Made by a program: the position numbers and the translations under genes. Shown piece after piece: positions 40,955-49,250 of a stretch of 64,000 bases of DNA. The DNA is from Geodermatophilus tzadiensis. Lineage in GTDB: Bacteria > Actinomycetota > Actinomycetes > Mycobacteriales > Geodermatophilaceae. The notes under the pieces are model-generated. The model had not been told where the DNA came from. It saw only the letters and a program-made list of their open reading frames with translations, and ran no database searches. Within the stretch, counting starts at the first letter, position 1. Each line of letters opens with the position of its first letter. The stretch is taken from the NCBI RefSeq assembly GCF_003002915.1, contig NZ_PVTG01000009.1, positions 62,001-126,000 of the forward strand. The letters run 5' to 3'.

Positions 40955-41006
40955 GCCCTTCTCCTCTCGTGGGGCCTCCGTGGGGCCTCGGGTCGTGCGG
41001 GGTCGG

Positions 41007-41990
41007 TCAGCCGGCGGCCTCCCGCCAGCCGGCGCGCACCTCGTCGGGGTCGCGGTGCAGGCCGAGCAGGACCGCCAGCAGCACCCGCGCCTGCGAGGGG
41101 CGCAGCAGGCCGGCCGGGAGGGCCCCGGCGGCCAGCAGGTCGGTGCCACCGCCGTCGCCGTACAGCGCGGCCACCGGGCCGGCCGCCACCCGGGTGGAGG
41201 TGACGACGACGACCCCGGCGGCGGTGAGCTGGGCGACCGCCCGGCAGATGACCGGGTTGGCGTTGCCCGAGCCGGTCGCCTGCAGGACCAGGCCGCGGGC
41301 GCCGGCCGTGGCGAAGGCGTGCAGCGCGGTGGCGTCGGCGTCGGGGTGGCAGGCGACGACGTCGACGCGCACCCCGGCCGGGTCGAAGGCCGCCAGGTCG
41401 AACGGCGGGCGGCGCACCGGCCGCCGCTCGACGCGCACCGTCGCGCCGTCCACCCGCCCCAGCGGGCCGGCGTCCGGCGCGGCGAAGGTGTCGGCGGCCA
41501 GGGTGTGGCTCTTGCGCGTCCCGCGGGCGGGGAACAGCTGCCCGCCGAAGGCGACGAGGACGCCGAGGTCGCGGGTGGCCGGGGCGGCGGCCACGGTGAC
41601 CGCGTCGGCGAGGTTGCGGGGGCCGTCGCCGTCGGGCGCGTCGGCGGGGCGCTGGGCGCCGGTGAGCACCACCGGCCGGGGGTCGGCGTGGAAGAGGTCG
41701 AGGAGGAAGGCGGTCTCCTCGGTGGTGTCGGTGCCGTGCGTGACGACGACGCCGTCGACGTCCGGGTCGGCGAGCTCGCCGGCCACTGCCCGGGCGACCT
41801 CGGTGGCCTGGGCCAGCGTCATGCGGTAGCTGCCGACGCGGAGCACGTCGCGGACCCGCACCTCCGGCAGGGCACCGGGACCCAGCCGGGAGAGGAGGTC
41901 GGCCCCGCTGTCCCGCGCGGTGGACACGCCGCGCTCGTCGGTGCGGGTGGCGATCGTGCCGCCGGTCGCGAGCACCGTCACGAGGGACAC
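41007..41990 (-). CDS. ansA: Asparaginase family amidohydrolase
   Basis: This is a 327-residue type L-asparaginase. The first nucleophile Thr lies in [14 protein letters not shown] and the second catalytic Thr/Asp in [18 protein letters not shown]; Ser/Thr-rich [18 protein letters not shown] precedes it. It hydrolyses asparagine or a related amide to acid and ammonia. The GTG at 41990 is chosen because GGAGG is 7 nt upstream; an upstream GTG at 42029 lacks this. It is operonic with the deacetylase-like amidohydrolase, so its real substrate may be a half-amide formed by that enzyme. Confidence 0.85.
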   Translation of the reverse strand: MSLVTVLATGGTIATRTDERGVSTARDSGADLLSRLGPGALPEVRVRDVLRVGSYRMTLAQATEVARAVAGELADPDVDGVVVTHGTDTTEETAFLLDLFHADPRPVVLTGAQRPADAPDGDGPRNLADAVTVAAAPATRDLGVLVAFGGQLFPARGTRKSHTLAADTFAAPDAGPLGRVDGATVRVERRPVRRPPFDLAAFDPAGVRVDVVACHPDADATALHAFATAGARGLVLQATGSGNANPVICRAVAQLTAAGVVVVTSTRVAAGPVAALYGDGGGTDLLAAGALPAGLLRPSQARVLLAVLLGLHRDPDEVRAGWREAAG

Positions 41991-42118
41991 GGACGCGCCT
42001 CCGGTGGTCGCCGGTGTGACACGGGCCACCGTAACGGCCTCCTGCGCCGCCCGCCGGGGGGCGGCGTCGGCACCGGGTCCGCTGTGGCCTGGCGCACACC
42101 GCGAGGATGGTGGCCGTG

Positions 42119-42952
42119 ATGGCACGCAGGAGAGTCGGTCCCGAGGACGCCCGTTCGTGGCTGCTGGTCAACGGCGCCCGCCCCGAGCTGTTCGACCCCG
42201 CGCACGGGTCGCGCGCCGACCAGGTGGTGCTCGACATCGAGGACGCCGTCGACCCGGCCCGCAAGGACGAGGCGCGCGCCGGGGTGTGCCGGTGGCTGTC
42301 CGACGGCGAGCGGTCGGCGTGGGTGCGGATCAACGACCACTCCACCCCGTACTGGGAGGACGACGTCGCCGCGCTGGCCGGCGTCCCCGGGCTGCTCGGC
42401 GTGGTGCTGGCCAAGACCGAGGCCGCCGAGCACGTCACCGAGACCTACGACCGCCTCGGCGGCGCCACCCCCGTGCTCGCGCTGGTGGAGTCGGCGCTGG
42501 GCATCGAGGAGTCGGTGAGCATCGCCCGCGCCCGCGGCACCTTCCGGCTGGCCTTCGGCAGCGGCGACTACCGCCGCGACACCGGCACCAGCGCCGACGA
42601 CCTGGCGATGGCCTACCCGCGCTCCCGGCTGGTCGTGGCCAGCCGCATCGGCGAGCTGCCCGGCCCGATCGACGGGCCCACGGTCACCCACAGCCTCCCG
42701 GTGCTGCGCGAGCAGAGCGCGGTGACGGTCTCCCTGGGCCTCACCGGCAAGCTCTGCCTCGACCCCGACCAGGCGCCGGTGCTCAACGAGATCATCAGCC
42801 CGGCGCCCTCCGACGTCGCCTGGGCGCAGGACTTCCTGGCCGACTTCGACGCCCGCGACCAGGTCATCCGCGACGGCAGCGACCTGCCCCGGCTGGCCCG
42901 CGCCCGCAAGATCACCCGGCTGGCCGAGACCTTCGGCGTCCAGCCCGCCTGA
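42119..42952 (+). CDS. HpcH/HpaI aldolase / citrate lyase beta-like protein
   Basis: This 277-residue protein belongs to the CitE/HpcH TIM-barrel family. Mg and CoA ligand regions are visible: RSWLLVNGARPELFDPAH at the start, DQVVLDIEDAVDPARKDEAR, LALVESALGIEESVSIA, and GKLCLDPDQAPVLNE. Such enzymes cleave or form C-C bonds in malyl-, citramalyl- or citryl-CoA-type substrates. An ATG four codons earlier (42107) is also possible. It is divergent from the asparaginase by 128 bp and convergent with the methyltransferase. The substrate is unknown. Confidence 0.82.
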   Translation: MARRRVGPEDARSWLLVNGARPELFDPAHGSRADQVVLDIEDAVDPARKDEARAGVCRWLSDGERSAWVRINDHSTPYWEDDVAALAGVPGLLGVVLAKTEAAEHVTETYDRLGGATPVLALVESALGIEESVSIARARGTFRLAFGSGDYRRDTGTSADDLAMAYPRSRLVVASRIGELPGPIDGPTVTHSLPVLREQSAVTVSLGLTGKLCLDPDQAPVLNEIISPAPSDVAWAQDFLADFDARDQVIRDGSDLPRLARARKITRLAETFGVQPA

Positions 42953-42960
42953 GTCCGGCG

Positions 42961-42988
42961 GTCCGGCGGTCCCGCGGGGCCGCCGGAC
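42961..42988. terminator. Hairpin between convergent aldolase and methyltransferase genes
   Basis: GTCCGGCGG (42961-42969) and CCGCCGGAC (42980-42988) form a perfect 9-bp stem with a 10-nt loop that is itself partly pairable. It starts 8 bp after the aldolase stop and ends 5 bp before the convergent stop. Confidence 0.65.
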
Positions 42989-42993
42989 CGGCC

Positions 42994-43704
42994 TCAGACC
43001 GCGGTGGCGGTGACGAACGTGCAGACGCCGTCGCCGGAGCGGGGACGCCGGGCGCGGATCCCCAGCAGCGCCAGCACCGCCATCTCCAGCCGGAAGGCCA
43101 GCCGCATGGCGCCGCGGTAGAAGTGGTCGCCGCCGGTGCTGACCCGCAGGTCGTCGAACCCGGCCTGCCGGACGTGCTCGGTCAGCGCCCAGTCCGGCAG
43201 CAGCGTGATGTGGCCCGGTGCGTGGTAGAAGCGCGGCCCGAAGACGTAGGGCGCGCCGCGCAGCAGGGTGAGCAGGCGCGAGTGCGGGTGCGTCACGTTC
43301 GGCGTGCTCACCAGCAGCCGGTCACCCGGCCGCAGCAGCGCCCGGATCGACCGCAGCACCTGCCGCGGGTTCTCCACGTGCTCCAGCGTCTCGACGCACA
43401 CCACCAGGTCGAAGGGACCGCGCGTCTCGTCGGTCCAGTCGGGGTCGTCGAGGTCGAGCCGGGCGATCCAGTCGTGCGGCGGGTCGAGGTCGGTGGGGAC
43501 GACGTCGAGGCCGGCGTCGCGCAGCCGCAGCGCCAGCGCGCCGCAGCCCGAGCCCACCTCGAGCACCCGCCCGCCGTCGGGGAGCGCGGCCCGCACCAGC
43601 TCCAGCGCGTACTCGTGCACGCCGGGCGCGGCGTGGATGCCGTGCCCCTTGTAGCTGGACACGGCGGGGGTCCGGGATCCGCTGGCCTGCTCGACGTCTG
43701 CCAC
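42994..43704 (-). CDS. SAM-dependent methyltransferase (class I)
   Basis: This is a 236-residue class I methyltransferase. Motif I is RVLEVGSGCGALALRLRDAG, motif II includes DVVPTDLDPPHDW, and FDLVVCVETLEHVENPRQVL marks the UbiG/Methyltransf_11 type. The C-terminal half with VFGPRFYHAPGHITLLPDWA recalls methyltransferases near cell-envelope sugar genes. The gene is alone: a convergent aldolase on one side and an esterase gene upstream by 70 bp in the same direction. The acceptor substrate is unknown. Confidence 0.82.
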   Translation of the reverse strand: MADVEQASGSRTPAVSSYKGHGIHAAPGVHEYALELVRAALPDGGRVLEVGSGCGALALRLRDAGLDVVPTDLDPPHDWIARLDLDDPDWTDETRGPFDLVVCVETLEHVENPRQVLRSIRALLRPGDRLLVSTPNVTHPHSRLLTLLRGAPYVFGPRFYHAPGHITLLPDWALTEHVRQAGFDDLRVSTGGDHFYRGAMRLAFRLEMAVLALLGIRARRPRSGDGVCTFVTATAV

Positions 43705-43774
43705 GCCCCCACCTTGTCAGTCCCGCCGTCCACCCGCCGACGGCACCCCCGGCGCGCCACGCCGCCGGGTGTGC

Positions 43775-44719
43775 TCAGGCCAGCGCGGCCGCCTGCTCCG
43801 CGCACAGCTCGGCCAGTGCCTGCGGCGCCGAGCGGCACAGCCGCGGGAAGGCGAGGAACCCGTGCGGCATGCCGACGTACTGCGTGAGGCGGACCGGCAC
43901 GCCGGCCGCGCGCAGCACCTCGGCGTAGCGGTACCCGTCGTCGCGGATCGGGTCGTGCTCGGCGACCTGGACGAGCGCTGGCGGCAGCCCGGTGTGGTCG
44001 GCGGCGAACAGCGGCGAGGCGTGCGGCGCCCGCGGGTCCTGCCCACCCAGGTAGTGGTCGCGGAAGGCCAGGCAGTCGGCCGCGGTGAGGATCGGCGCGG
44101 AGGCGTTCTCGTCCATCGACGGGCTGCTCATCGTGAGGTCGACCGACGGGTAGACCAGCCCCTGGTGGGTGATCCGCGGGCCGGACCGCTCGCGCGCCAT
44201 CAGGCTGACGACGGCGGCCAGGTTGCCGCCGGCGCTGTCGCCCATGACCGCCACCCGGCCGGCGTCCGCGCCGAACTCGGCCGCCCGCCCGACGACGTCC
44301 ACCAGGGCCGCGTAGCAGTCCTCGGCCGCGGCCGGCCAGCGGTGCCCCGGCGCGAGCCGGTAGTCCACCGAGACGACGACGGCGCCGACCGTCGCCGCGA
44401 CGTTGCTGCACAGCCAGTCGCCGGAGTCCAGGTTCCCCAGCGTCCAGCCGCCGCCGTGGAAGTGGACGACGAGCGGGAGCGTGCCGGCCGCGCCCGCAGG
44501 CCGGTAGGTGCGGACGGGCACCGGGTCCGCCTCGCCGCGCGCCGTCCCGTCGGTCAGGCCGACCCCGCGGGCCACGCCGCCCAGCAGGAGGTCGGTCACC
44601 GGGTTGTGGCCGATGCGCTGGGTCTGGGCGCGGCGCAGCCGCTCGTCGTCCATCGTCGCGACCGACAGCCGGGACAGGGCCCGGCCGAGCAGCCGCACCC
44701 GCAGGTCCATCCGTGCCAC
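43775..44719 (-). CDS. Alpha/beta hydrolase, HSL-type esterase
   Basis: This is a 314-residue esterase of the hormone-sensitive lipase family. The oxyanion motif HFHGGGW, nucleophile Ser in MGDSAGGNLAAVVSLMA, acid Asp in AEHDPIRDD and His in GMPHGFL are all present. The N-terminal cap begins VRLLGRALSRLSVATMDDER. The GTG at 44719 follows GAGGAGG; an ATG at 44710 is an alternative. It hydrolyses acyl esters of small alcohols or glycerides in the cytoplasm. It is 32 bp downstream of the amylosucrase gene with no clear functional link. Confidence 0.87.
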   Translation of the reverse strand: MARMDLRVRLLGRALSRLSVATMDDERLRRAQTQRIGHNPVTDLLLGGVARGVGLTDGTARGEADPVPVRTYRPAGAAGTLPLVVHFHGGGWTLGNLDSGDWLCSNVAATVGAVVVSVDYRLAPGHRWPAAAEDCYAALVDVVGRAAEFGADAGRVAVMGDSAGGNLAAVVSLMARERSGPRITHQGLVYPSVDLTMSSPSMDENASAPILTAADCLAFRDHYLGGQDPRAPHASPLFAADHTGLPPALVQVAEHDPIRDDGYRYAEVLRAAGVPVRLTQYVGMPHGFLAFPRLCRSAPQALAELCAEQAAALA

Positions 44720-44751
44720 GCGTCCTCCTCGGGGTCGTGCAGGGCGTCGGG

Positions 44752-46782
44752 TCAGGGCTCGGCGAACCAGGCGAAGCCGAGCCCGGGGACGGTCAGCCGG
44801 CCGCCGCGCACGCCGAGCCGGCCGTCGCTGCCGTGCACCTGCACGAAGCTGCCGAAGCCGGTGACGGTGTCGGCGTCGACCTCCTGCGGGCGGGGCGAGA
44901 AGTTGGCGACGCCGACGAAGGCGCCGCTGCGCGGGTGCCGGCGCCGCCAGGCCAGCACCGCGTCGCTGCCGGCGTCGAGCAGCTCCGGCTCGGTGCCCCC
45001 GCGCAGTGCCAGCAGGGAGCGGCGCACCCGCCCGAGCTCCCGGACGGCGGCGAACACGCGGCCCTCCAGGCTGCCCGGGTCGGTGCGCCGGGCCGCGGCG
45101 GCCCAGTCCATGGGCGGGCGGTGCATCCAGCGGTTGTCCGGTGCCCGCGCGGGGTCGGCGACGTAGCCGGTGTCGTTGCGCAGGGCCAGCTCGTCGCCCA
45201 TGTAGAGCAGCGGGATGCCGCCGAAGGCGTACGCGACGGAGTAGAGCAGCAGCAGCCGGCGGGTGCCGGCCTCGAGCGCCGCGGCGTCGTCGCGCTCCAG
45301 GGCGTCCTCGATGCCGCACAGCGACGCCGCCGAGCCCGAGACGCGGGCGTCGCCGGTGACCTCGTTCTCCTGGAACAGCGCGCCGCGGGCGAAGGAGCCG
45401 GGGAAGCGGCCGGAGTAGAAGTCGTTGAGGAAGCGCCGGTGGGCGAAGGCGTCGAGCCCGACGGCGGCGGCGTCGGCGTCGGTGATGGCCCACCCGATGT
45501 CGTCGTGGCCGCGCACGTAGGTGACCCACGACGTCGACGGCGGGATCGGCCGCATCCGGCCCAGCGCCTGGCGGGCCAGCCGCACCTCGCCGGTGGCCAG
45601 GCTGCTCCACAGCAGCACCATGAGCTGGTTGTGGTAGGCCAGCTCGCACTCCGGGCGGAACCGCTCGTGCGCGCCGAGGTACTGCACGAGGTCGTCGGGG
45701 GCGACGATCGCCTCGGCCTTGAACACGACGCCGGGCGCGGCCAGCCGGGTCACCGCGTGCAGCAGCTGCAGCAGCGTGTGCCCCTCGGGCTGGTTCTGGC
45801 AGGTGGTGCCCATCCGCTTCCACATGAACGGGACGGCGTCCATGCGGAAGACGTCGACGCCGCGGTTCGCCAGCCAGGTGATCTCGCCGAGCATCGCCAG
45901 CGTGACCTCGGGGTTGGTGTAGTCGAGGTCCCACTGGTAGGGCCAGAACGTCGTCCACACCCAGCCGCCGGCGCCGCCGCGGGCCTCGGGCACCCAGCTG
46001 AAGGAGCCGGGGGCGCGGTCGGGGAACACCTCGGGGATGGTCGCGTCGTAGGCGTCGGGCAGCGTCCGGTCGGGGAAGGCGGTGTAGAAGCCCGCGTACG
46101 CGGGGTCGCCGGCCAGCCACCCCCGTGCCCACGGGTGCTCGCGGGCGGTGTGGTTGAGCACCAGGTCGATGCACAGCGCCATGTCGCGCTCGTGCAGCGC
46201 CCCGGCCACCGCCTCCAGGTCGGCCATCGTGCCCAGTCGCGGGTCGACGGCGCGGTAGTCGGCCACCGCGTAGCCGCCGTCGTTCTCGCCCTCGCGCGGC
46301 CGGAGCAGCGGCATCAGGTGCAGGTAGGTGGTGCCCAGCTCGGCGAGGTGGTCGAGCTGCCCGGCCAGCCGGTCGAGGGTGCCGCAGAAGCGGTCGACGT
46401 AGCAGACGTAGCCCTGCAGCCGGGTGCGCTGGAACCAGCCGGGGTCGAGCTCCCGGCGGCGGTCGAGGCGGCGCAGCGCCCGCGGCCGGTCCGCCGCCGC
46501 GGCCAGGGCGGTGCGCAGGACCCGCGCGAACAGGTCGTCGGCCCGGTCGCCGTAGAGCTCGGCCAGCGGCCCGTGGACGTCGACCAGCGCCAGGTCGACG
46601 CGGGTGAGGAAGGCGTCGGCCTCGTCCTCGCCCAGCGCCGCGGTGGCCTCGTCGGACAGCCGCCGCCGCAGTGCCGACCACGCGCGGGTGGCGTCGTCCC
46701 GGGGGTCGGTCGCGGTGCCGGTGCCGCCCGCCGTCGTCGCTGTCGTCCTCGCCGCCGTCCCGTCGGTCTCCCCGCCTGCCAC
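44752..46782 (-). CDS. Amylosucrase (GH13)
   Basis: This 676-residue GH13 enzyme has amylosucrase features: an N-terminal helical domain with RTRLQGYVCYVDRFCGTLDR, then YLHLMPLLRPREGENDGGYA, the nucleophile Asp in VDVFRMDAVPF, the acid/base Glu in VVFKAEAIVAPDD and RGHDDIGW. The long insertion FSWVPEARGGAGGWVWTTFW is typical of amylosucrase (B' region). It makes alpha-1,4 glucan from sucrose, releasing fructose, and can isomerise sucrose. In desiccation-tolerant actinobacteria it often goes with compatible-solute or glycogen metabolism. No sucrose transporter is adjacent. Confidence 0.9.
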   Translation of the reverse strand: MAGGETDGTAARTTATTAGGTGTATDPRDDATRAWSALRRRLSDEATAALGEDEADAFLTRVDLALVDVHGPLAELYGDRADDLFARVLRTALAAAADRPRALRRLDRRRELDPGWFQRTRLQGYVCYVDRFCGTLDRLAGQLDHLAELGTTYLHLMPLLRPREGENDGGYAVADYRAVDPRLGTMADLEAVAGALHERDMALCIDLVLNHTAREHPWARGWLAGDPAYAGFYTAFPDRTLPDAYDATIPEVFPDRAPGSFSWVPEARGGAGGWVWTTFWPYQWDLDYTNPEVTLAMLGEITWLANRGVDVFRMDAVPFMWKRMGTTCQNQPEGHTLLQLLHAVTRLAAPGVVFKAEAIVAPDDLVQYLGAHERFRPECELAYHNQLMVLLWSSLATGEVRLARQALGRMRPIPPSTSWVTYVRGHDDIGWAITDADAAAVGLDAFAHRRFLNDFYSGRFPGSFARGALFQENEVTGDARVSGSAASLCGIEDALERDDAAALEAGTRRLLLLYSVAYAFGGIPLLYMGDELALRNDTGYVADPARAPDNRWMHRPPMDWAAAARRTDPGSLEGRVFAAVRELGRVRRSLLALRGGTEPELLDAGSDAVLAWRRRHPRSGAFVGVANFSPRPQEVDADTVTGFGSFVQVHGSDGRLGVRGGRLTVPGLGFAWFAEP

Positions 46783-46838
46783 GGCTGCACCTTAGGAGGA
46801 CCGCCGTGCGGCCCGCCCCCCGTGTGCCCGGTGTCGGG

Positions 46839-48125
46839 TCAGTCCGGCAGCAGGCGGACGGCGAGCACGGCGACGTCGTCGTCGGTGCCGTCGGGGACCA
46901 CGCGGGTCAGCAGCCGGTCGCACAGCGCGTCGGCCGACAGCCCGCCCAGCCCGTGCAGCGCGTCGACCAGCCGCGCCATCCCGGTGTCGACGTCCTGCCG
47001 GCCCACCTCGACCAGCCCGTCGGTGACCAGCAGCACCGCCTCCCCGGGCCGCAGCACCGTCTGCTGGTCGCTGCGGCGCGCGGGCTCCTGGGTGCCCAGC
47101 AGCCGCTCGGCGGGGGAGGACAGCACCCGCACGGCGGCGTCCGGGGCGACCAGCAGGGGCGGCAGGTGCCCGGCCGACGACCAGCGCAGCGTGCGGGTGC
47201 CGTCGGCCGCGGGCAGCTCGAGGCGGGCGACCAGCGCGGTGGCCAGCGTGCCGGTGTGCAGCCCGGAGAGCACCCGGTCGACGCGGTCGAGGGTACGCGC
47301 CGGGCTGTCGGGGGAGTCGTAGGCCAGCGTGCGGACGGCGCTGCGCAGCTGGGCCATCGCGGCGGCCGCCTCGACGCCGTGCCCGGTGACGTCGCCGATG
47401 ACCAGCAGCGTCGCGCCGTCGGGCTGGGCGACGGCGTCGTACCAGTCCCCGCCGACCAGGGCGTGCGAGCCCGCGGGGCGGTAGCGGACGGCGATCTGCA
47501 GGCCCGCGCGCTCCGGCGGCGGGGTGAGCAGGCTGTGCTGCAGGGTCTCGGCCACCCGCAGCTGCCGGCCGTAGCGGCGGGTGTTGTCCAGGGCCAGCGC
47601 CCCGCGGCGGGCCGCCTGCGCCGCGAGGTCGACCTCCTCGGGCGTGAGCGGCGGCCGGTCGCCGGTGCACACCAGCGACAGGACGCCGAACGCCGAGCCG
47701 CGCGCCTGCAGCGGGACCAGCAGGCCCGACCTCGGGTCCAGCCGCCGCCAGGCGTCGCGCACCGGGCCCTCGGGCAGCGCCTCGGGGCCGAGGTCGAGGT
47801 CGACCGGGTCGACCGGCACCGGCTCGCCCGACCGCAGCGCGGCGGTCAGCGCCGCCTGGTCGCGGGGCGCGGCCACCCGCCCGGCGAGGTAGGTGTCGAC
47901 GTCGGCGAGCCGCCGGGGGTCGCGGTGGGCGCGGGCCGTGCGGCCCGGGGCGCCGTCGCCGGCCAGGACGGTGACCGTGGCCCAGTCGGCCAGCCGCGGC
48001 ACCACCAGGCGGGCGAGCCGATCGGCGGCCCGGCCGGTGTCGAGCAGCTCGGCCAGCGACTCGGTCACCCCGGCGAGGAAGCGGACGCGCTCGTGCTCGG
48101 CCTGCTCGGGGGTCGGTCCGGTCAC
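46839..48125 (-). CDS. PP2C-type phosphatase with GAF domain (SpoIIE family)
   Basis: This 428-residue protein joins an N-terminal GAF domain (residues about 25-180, LLDTGRAADRLARLVVPRLA to ALDNTRRYG) to a C-terminal SpoIIE/RsbU PP2C phosphatase. Mn-binding Asp residues are in ALVGGDWYDAVAQPDGATLL, VIGDVTGHGVEAAA and GTDDDVAVLAV. Such proteins dephosphorylate anti-anti-sigma factors and switch on general stress responses. The signal bound by the GAF domain is unknown. No anti-sigma partner is next to it, so it acts in trans. The GTG start is at 48125. Confidence 0.87.
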   Translation of the reverse strand: MTGPTPEQAEHERVRFLAGVTESLAELLDTGRAADRLARLVVPRLADWATVTVLAGDGAPGRTARAHRDPRRLADVDTYLAGRVAAPRDQAALTAALRSGEPVPVDPVDLDLGPEALPEGPVRDAWRRLDPRSGLLVPLQARGSAFGVLSLVCTGDRPPLTPEEVDLAAQAARRGALALDNTRRYGRQLRVAETLQHSLLTPPPERAGLQIAVRYRPAGSHALVGGDWYDAVAQPDGATLLVIGDVTGHGVEAAAAMAQLRSAVRTLAYDSPDSPARTLDRVDRVLSGLHTGTLATALVARLELPAADGTRTLRWSSAGHLPPLLVAPDAAVRVLSSPAERLLGTQEPARRSDQQTVLRPGEAVLLVTDGLVEVGRQDVDTGMARLVDALHGLGGLSADALCDRLLTRVVPDGTDDDVAVLAVRLLPD

Positions 48126-48215
48126 CTCGGCTCCAGGTCGCGGCCCCGGTCGGACGACCGGCGCTGGGCGGGGAGCCTACGGGAGCGGGGGCCGGGCGCC
48201 TGGCTGCCCGCGCCG

Positions 48216-48668
48216 TCAGCCGGACCGGCGGTCGCGGTAGCGGGCCGCCCGCCGGGCGGCCGCCGCGCGCCGGCGCTCGGTGTCGCGCACCTGCCGCTCG
48301 GCCGAGCTGCGGTCCCTCACCGCCTGGGCGGTGCCCGCCCGGTAGCCGGCCTTCTTCACCCGGTTCTCGGTGGCCTCGGGCATGTAGGCGATGGAGAACG
48401 CCAGGCCCAGGATCAGCCCGCCCAGTGCGGCCAGCCCGCGGATCCAGAACGGCCCGGGCACCACCAGCAGCACGAGCGCGATCGGGACGGCGAGCTGCAC
48501 CAGGCTGCGGGCCACGTGACGCAGCACCCACGTGCGCGTCGTCGTGTCGTGCAGCACCCAGGTGCGGTGGCGGGGCGGCAGGCCGGCGCCCATCGCGTAG
48601 CCGACCCAGCGCACGACGCCGGGCCGCACGCGCTGGTCGGGGGACTCGGTCTCCGGCACGGGCTGCAC
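48216..48668 (-). CDS. DUF5313-like small membrane protein
   Basis: This 150-residue protein matches the DUF5313 pattern seen across mycobacteria and Geodermatophilaceae: a short cytoplasmic start with RPGVVRWVGYAMGAGLPPRH, an amphipathic helix, two transmembrane helices (LVQLAVPIALVLLVVPGPFW, GLAALGGLILGLAFSIAYM), and a basic C-terminal coil RAARYRDRRSG. The family has no known role. It lies just after an OhrR-like gene, with a perfect ATTGG/CCAAT inverted repeat between them. Confidence 0.8.
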   Translation of the reverse strand: MQPVPETESPDQRVRPGVVRWVGYAMGAGLPPRHRTWVLHDTTTRTWVLRHVARSLVQLAVPIALVLLVVPGPFWIRGLAALGGLILGLAFSIAYMPEATENRVKKAGYRAGTAQAVRDRSSAERQVRDTERRRAAAARRAARYRDRRSG

Positions 48669-48705
48669 CCCTCCTGTCTACACCGGGATACCGGGCACCC
48701 CAACC

Positions 48706-48719
48706 ATTGGTGCCCCAAT
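48706..48719. promoter_or_regulatory. ATTGG-N4-CCAAT inverted repeat, possible OhrR operator
   Basis: ATTGGTGCCCCAAT is a perfect 5-bp inverted repeat at the end of the OhrR-like gene, 38 bp upstream of the DUF5313 start. OhrR operators in other bacteria are AT-containing palindromes, and this is one of the few AT-rich patches in the area, but it is short and could be chance. Confidence 0.35.
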
Positions 48720-49213
48720 CAAGGTGTCGGCTCCGCCACGGGGACGTCGTCGTCGAGGGCGTGCTGGGCGGCGTCGATGACCCGGGTCAGGGCCGAGTGC
48801 AGCTCCTGCAGCTCCTCGACCGGCATGCCGAGGTGCTCGGTGATGCCGGCCGGGATGGCCGCGGCCTCGGCCCGCAGGCCGCGGCCGCGCTCGGTGAGGG
48901 TGATCGTCAGGGACCGCTCGTCCCGCGGGTCCCGGTCGCGCCGGACGAGGTCGGCCGCCGCGAGCCGCTTCACCAGCGGGGACAGCGTCCCGGGGTCCAG
49001 CTGCAGCAGCCGGCTGAGGTCCTTGATCGACAGCGGGCCGTGCTGCCAGAGCGCCAGCATGACCAGGTACTGCGGGTGCGTGAGCCCCATCGGCTCGAGG
49101 AAGCGCCGGTAGACCGCGACGACGTTGCGGGCCGCCACGGACAGCGCGAAGCAGACCTGGCGCTCGAGGGCGAGCGGGTCGGCGCGGAGGAGGTCGGCGT
49201 CGGGAGCGGGCAC
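48719..49213 (-). CDS. OhrR-like MarR family regulator
   Basis: This 164-residue MarR protein has features of the organic hydroperoxide sensor OhrR: a single conserved Cys21 in ALERQVCFALSVAARNVVAV, then FLEPMGLTHPQYLVMLALWQ, the HTH LSIKDLSRLLQLDPGTLSPL and wing RRDRDPRDERSLTITLTERG. Oxidation of this cysteine by peroxides normally releases the protein from DNA next to an ohr gene. No ohr gene is in the window; the adjacent genes encode DUF5313 and a TIM-barrel protein. The GTG start is at 49213 with a weak ribosome-binding site. Confidence 0.8.
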   Translation of the reverse strand: MPAPDADLLRADPLALERQVCFALSVAARNVVAVYRRFLEPMGLTHPQYLVMLALWQHGPLSIKDLSRLLQLDPGTLSPLVKRLAAADLVRRDRDPRDERSLTITLTERGRGLRAEAAAIPAGITEHLGMPVEELQELHSALTRVIDAAQHALDDDVPVAEPTP

Positions 49214-49250
49214 CCCTCGATCGTAGGGACGCGGCCCCACGACGCCCCGG

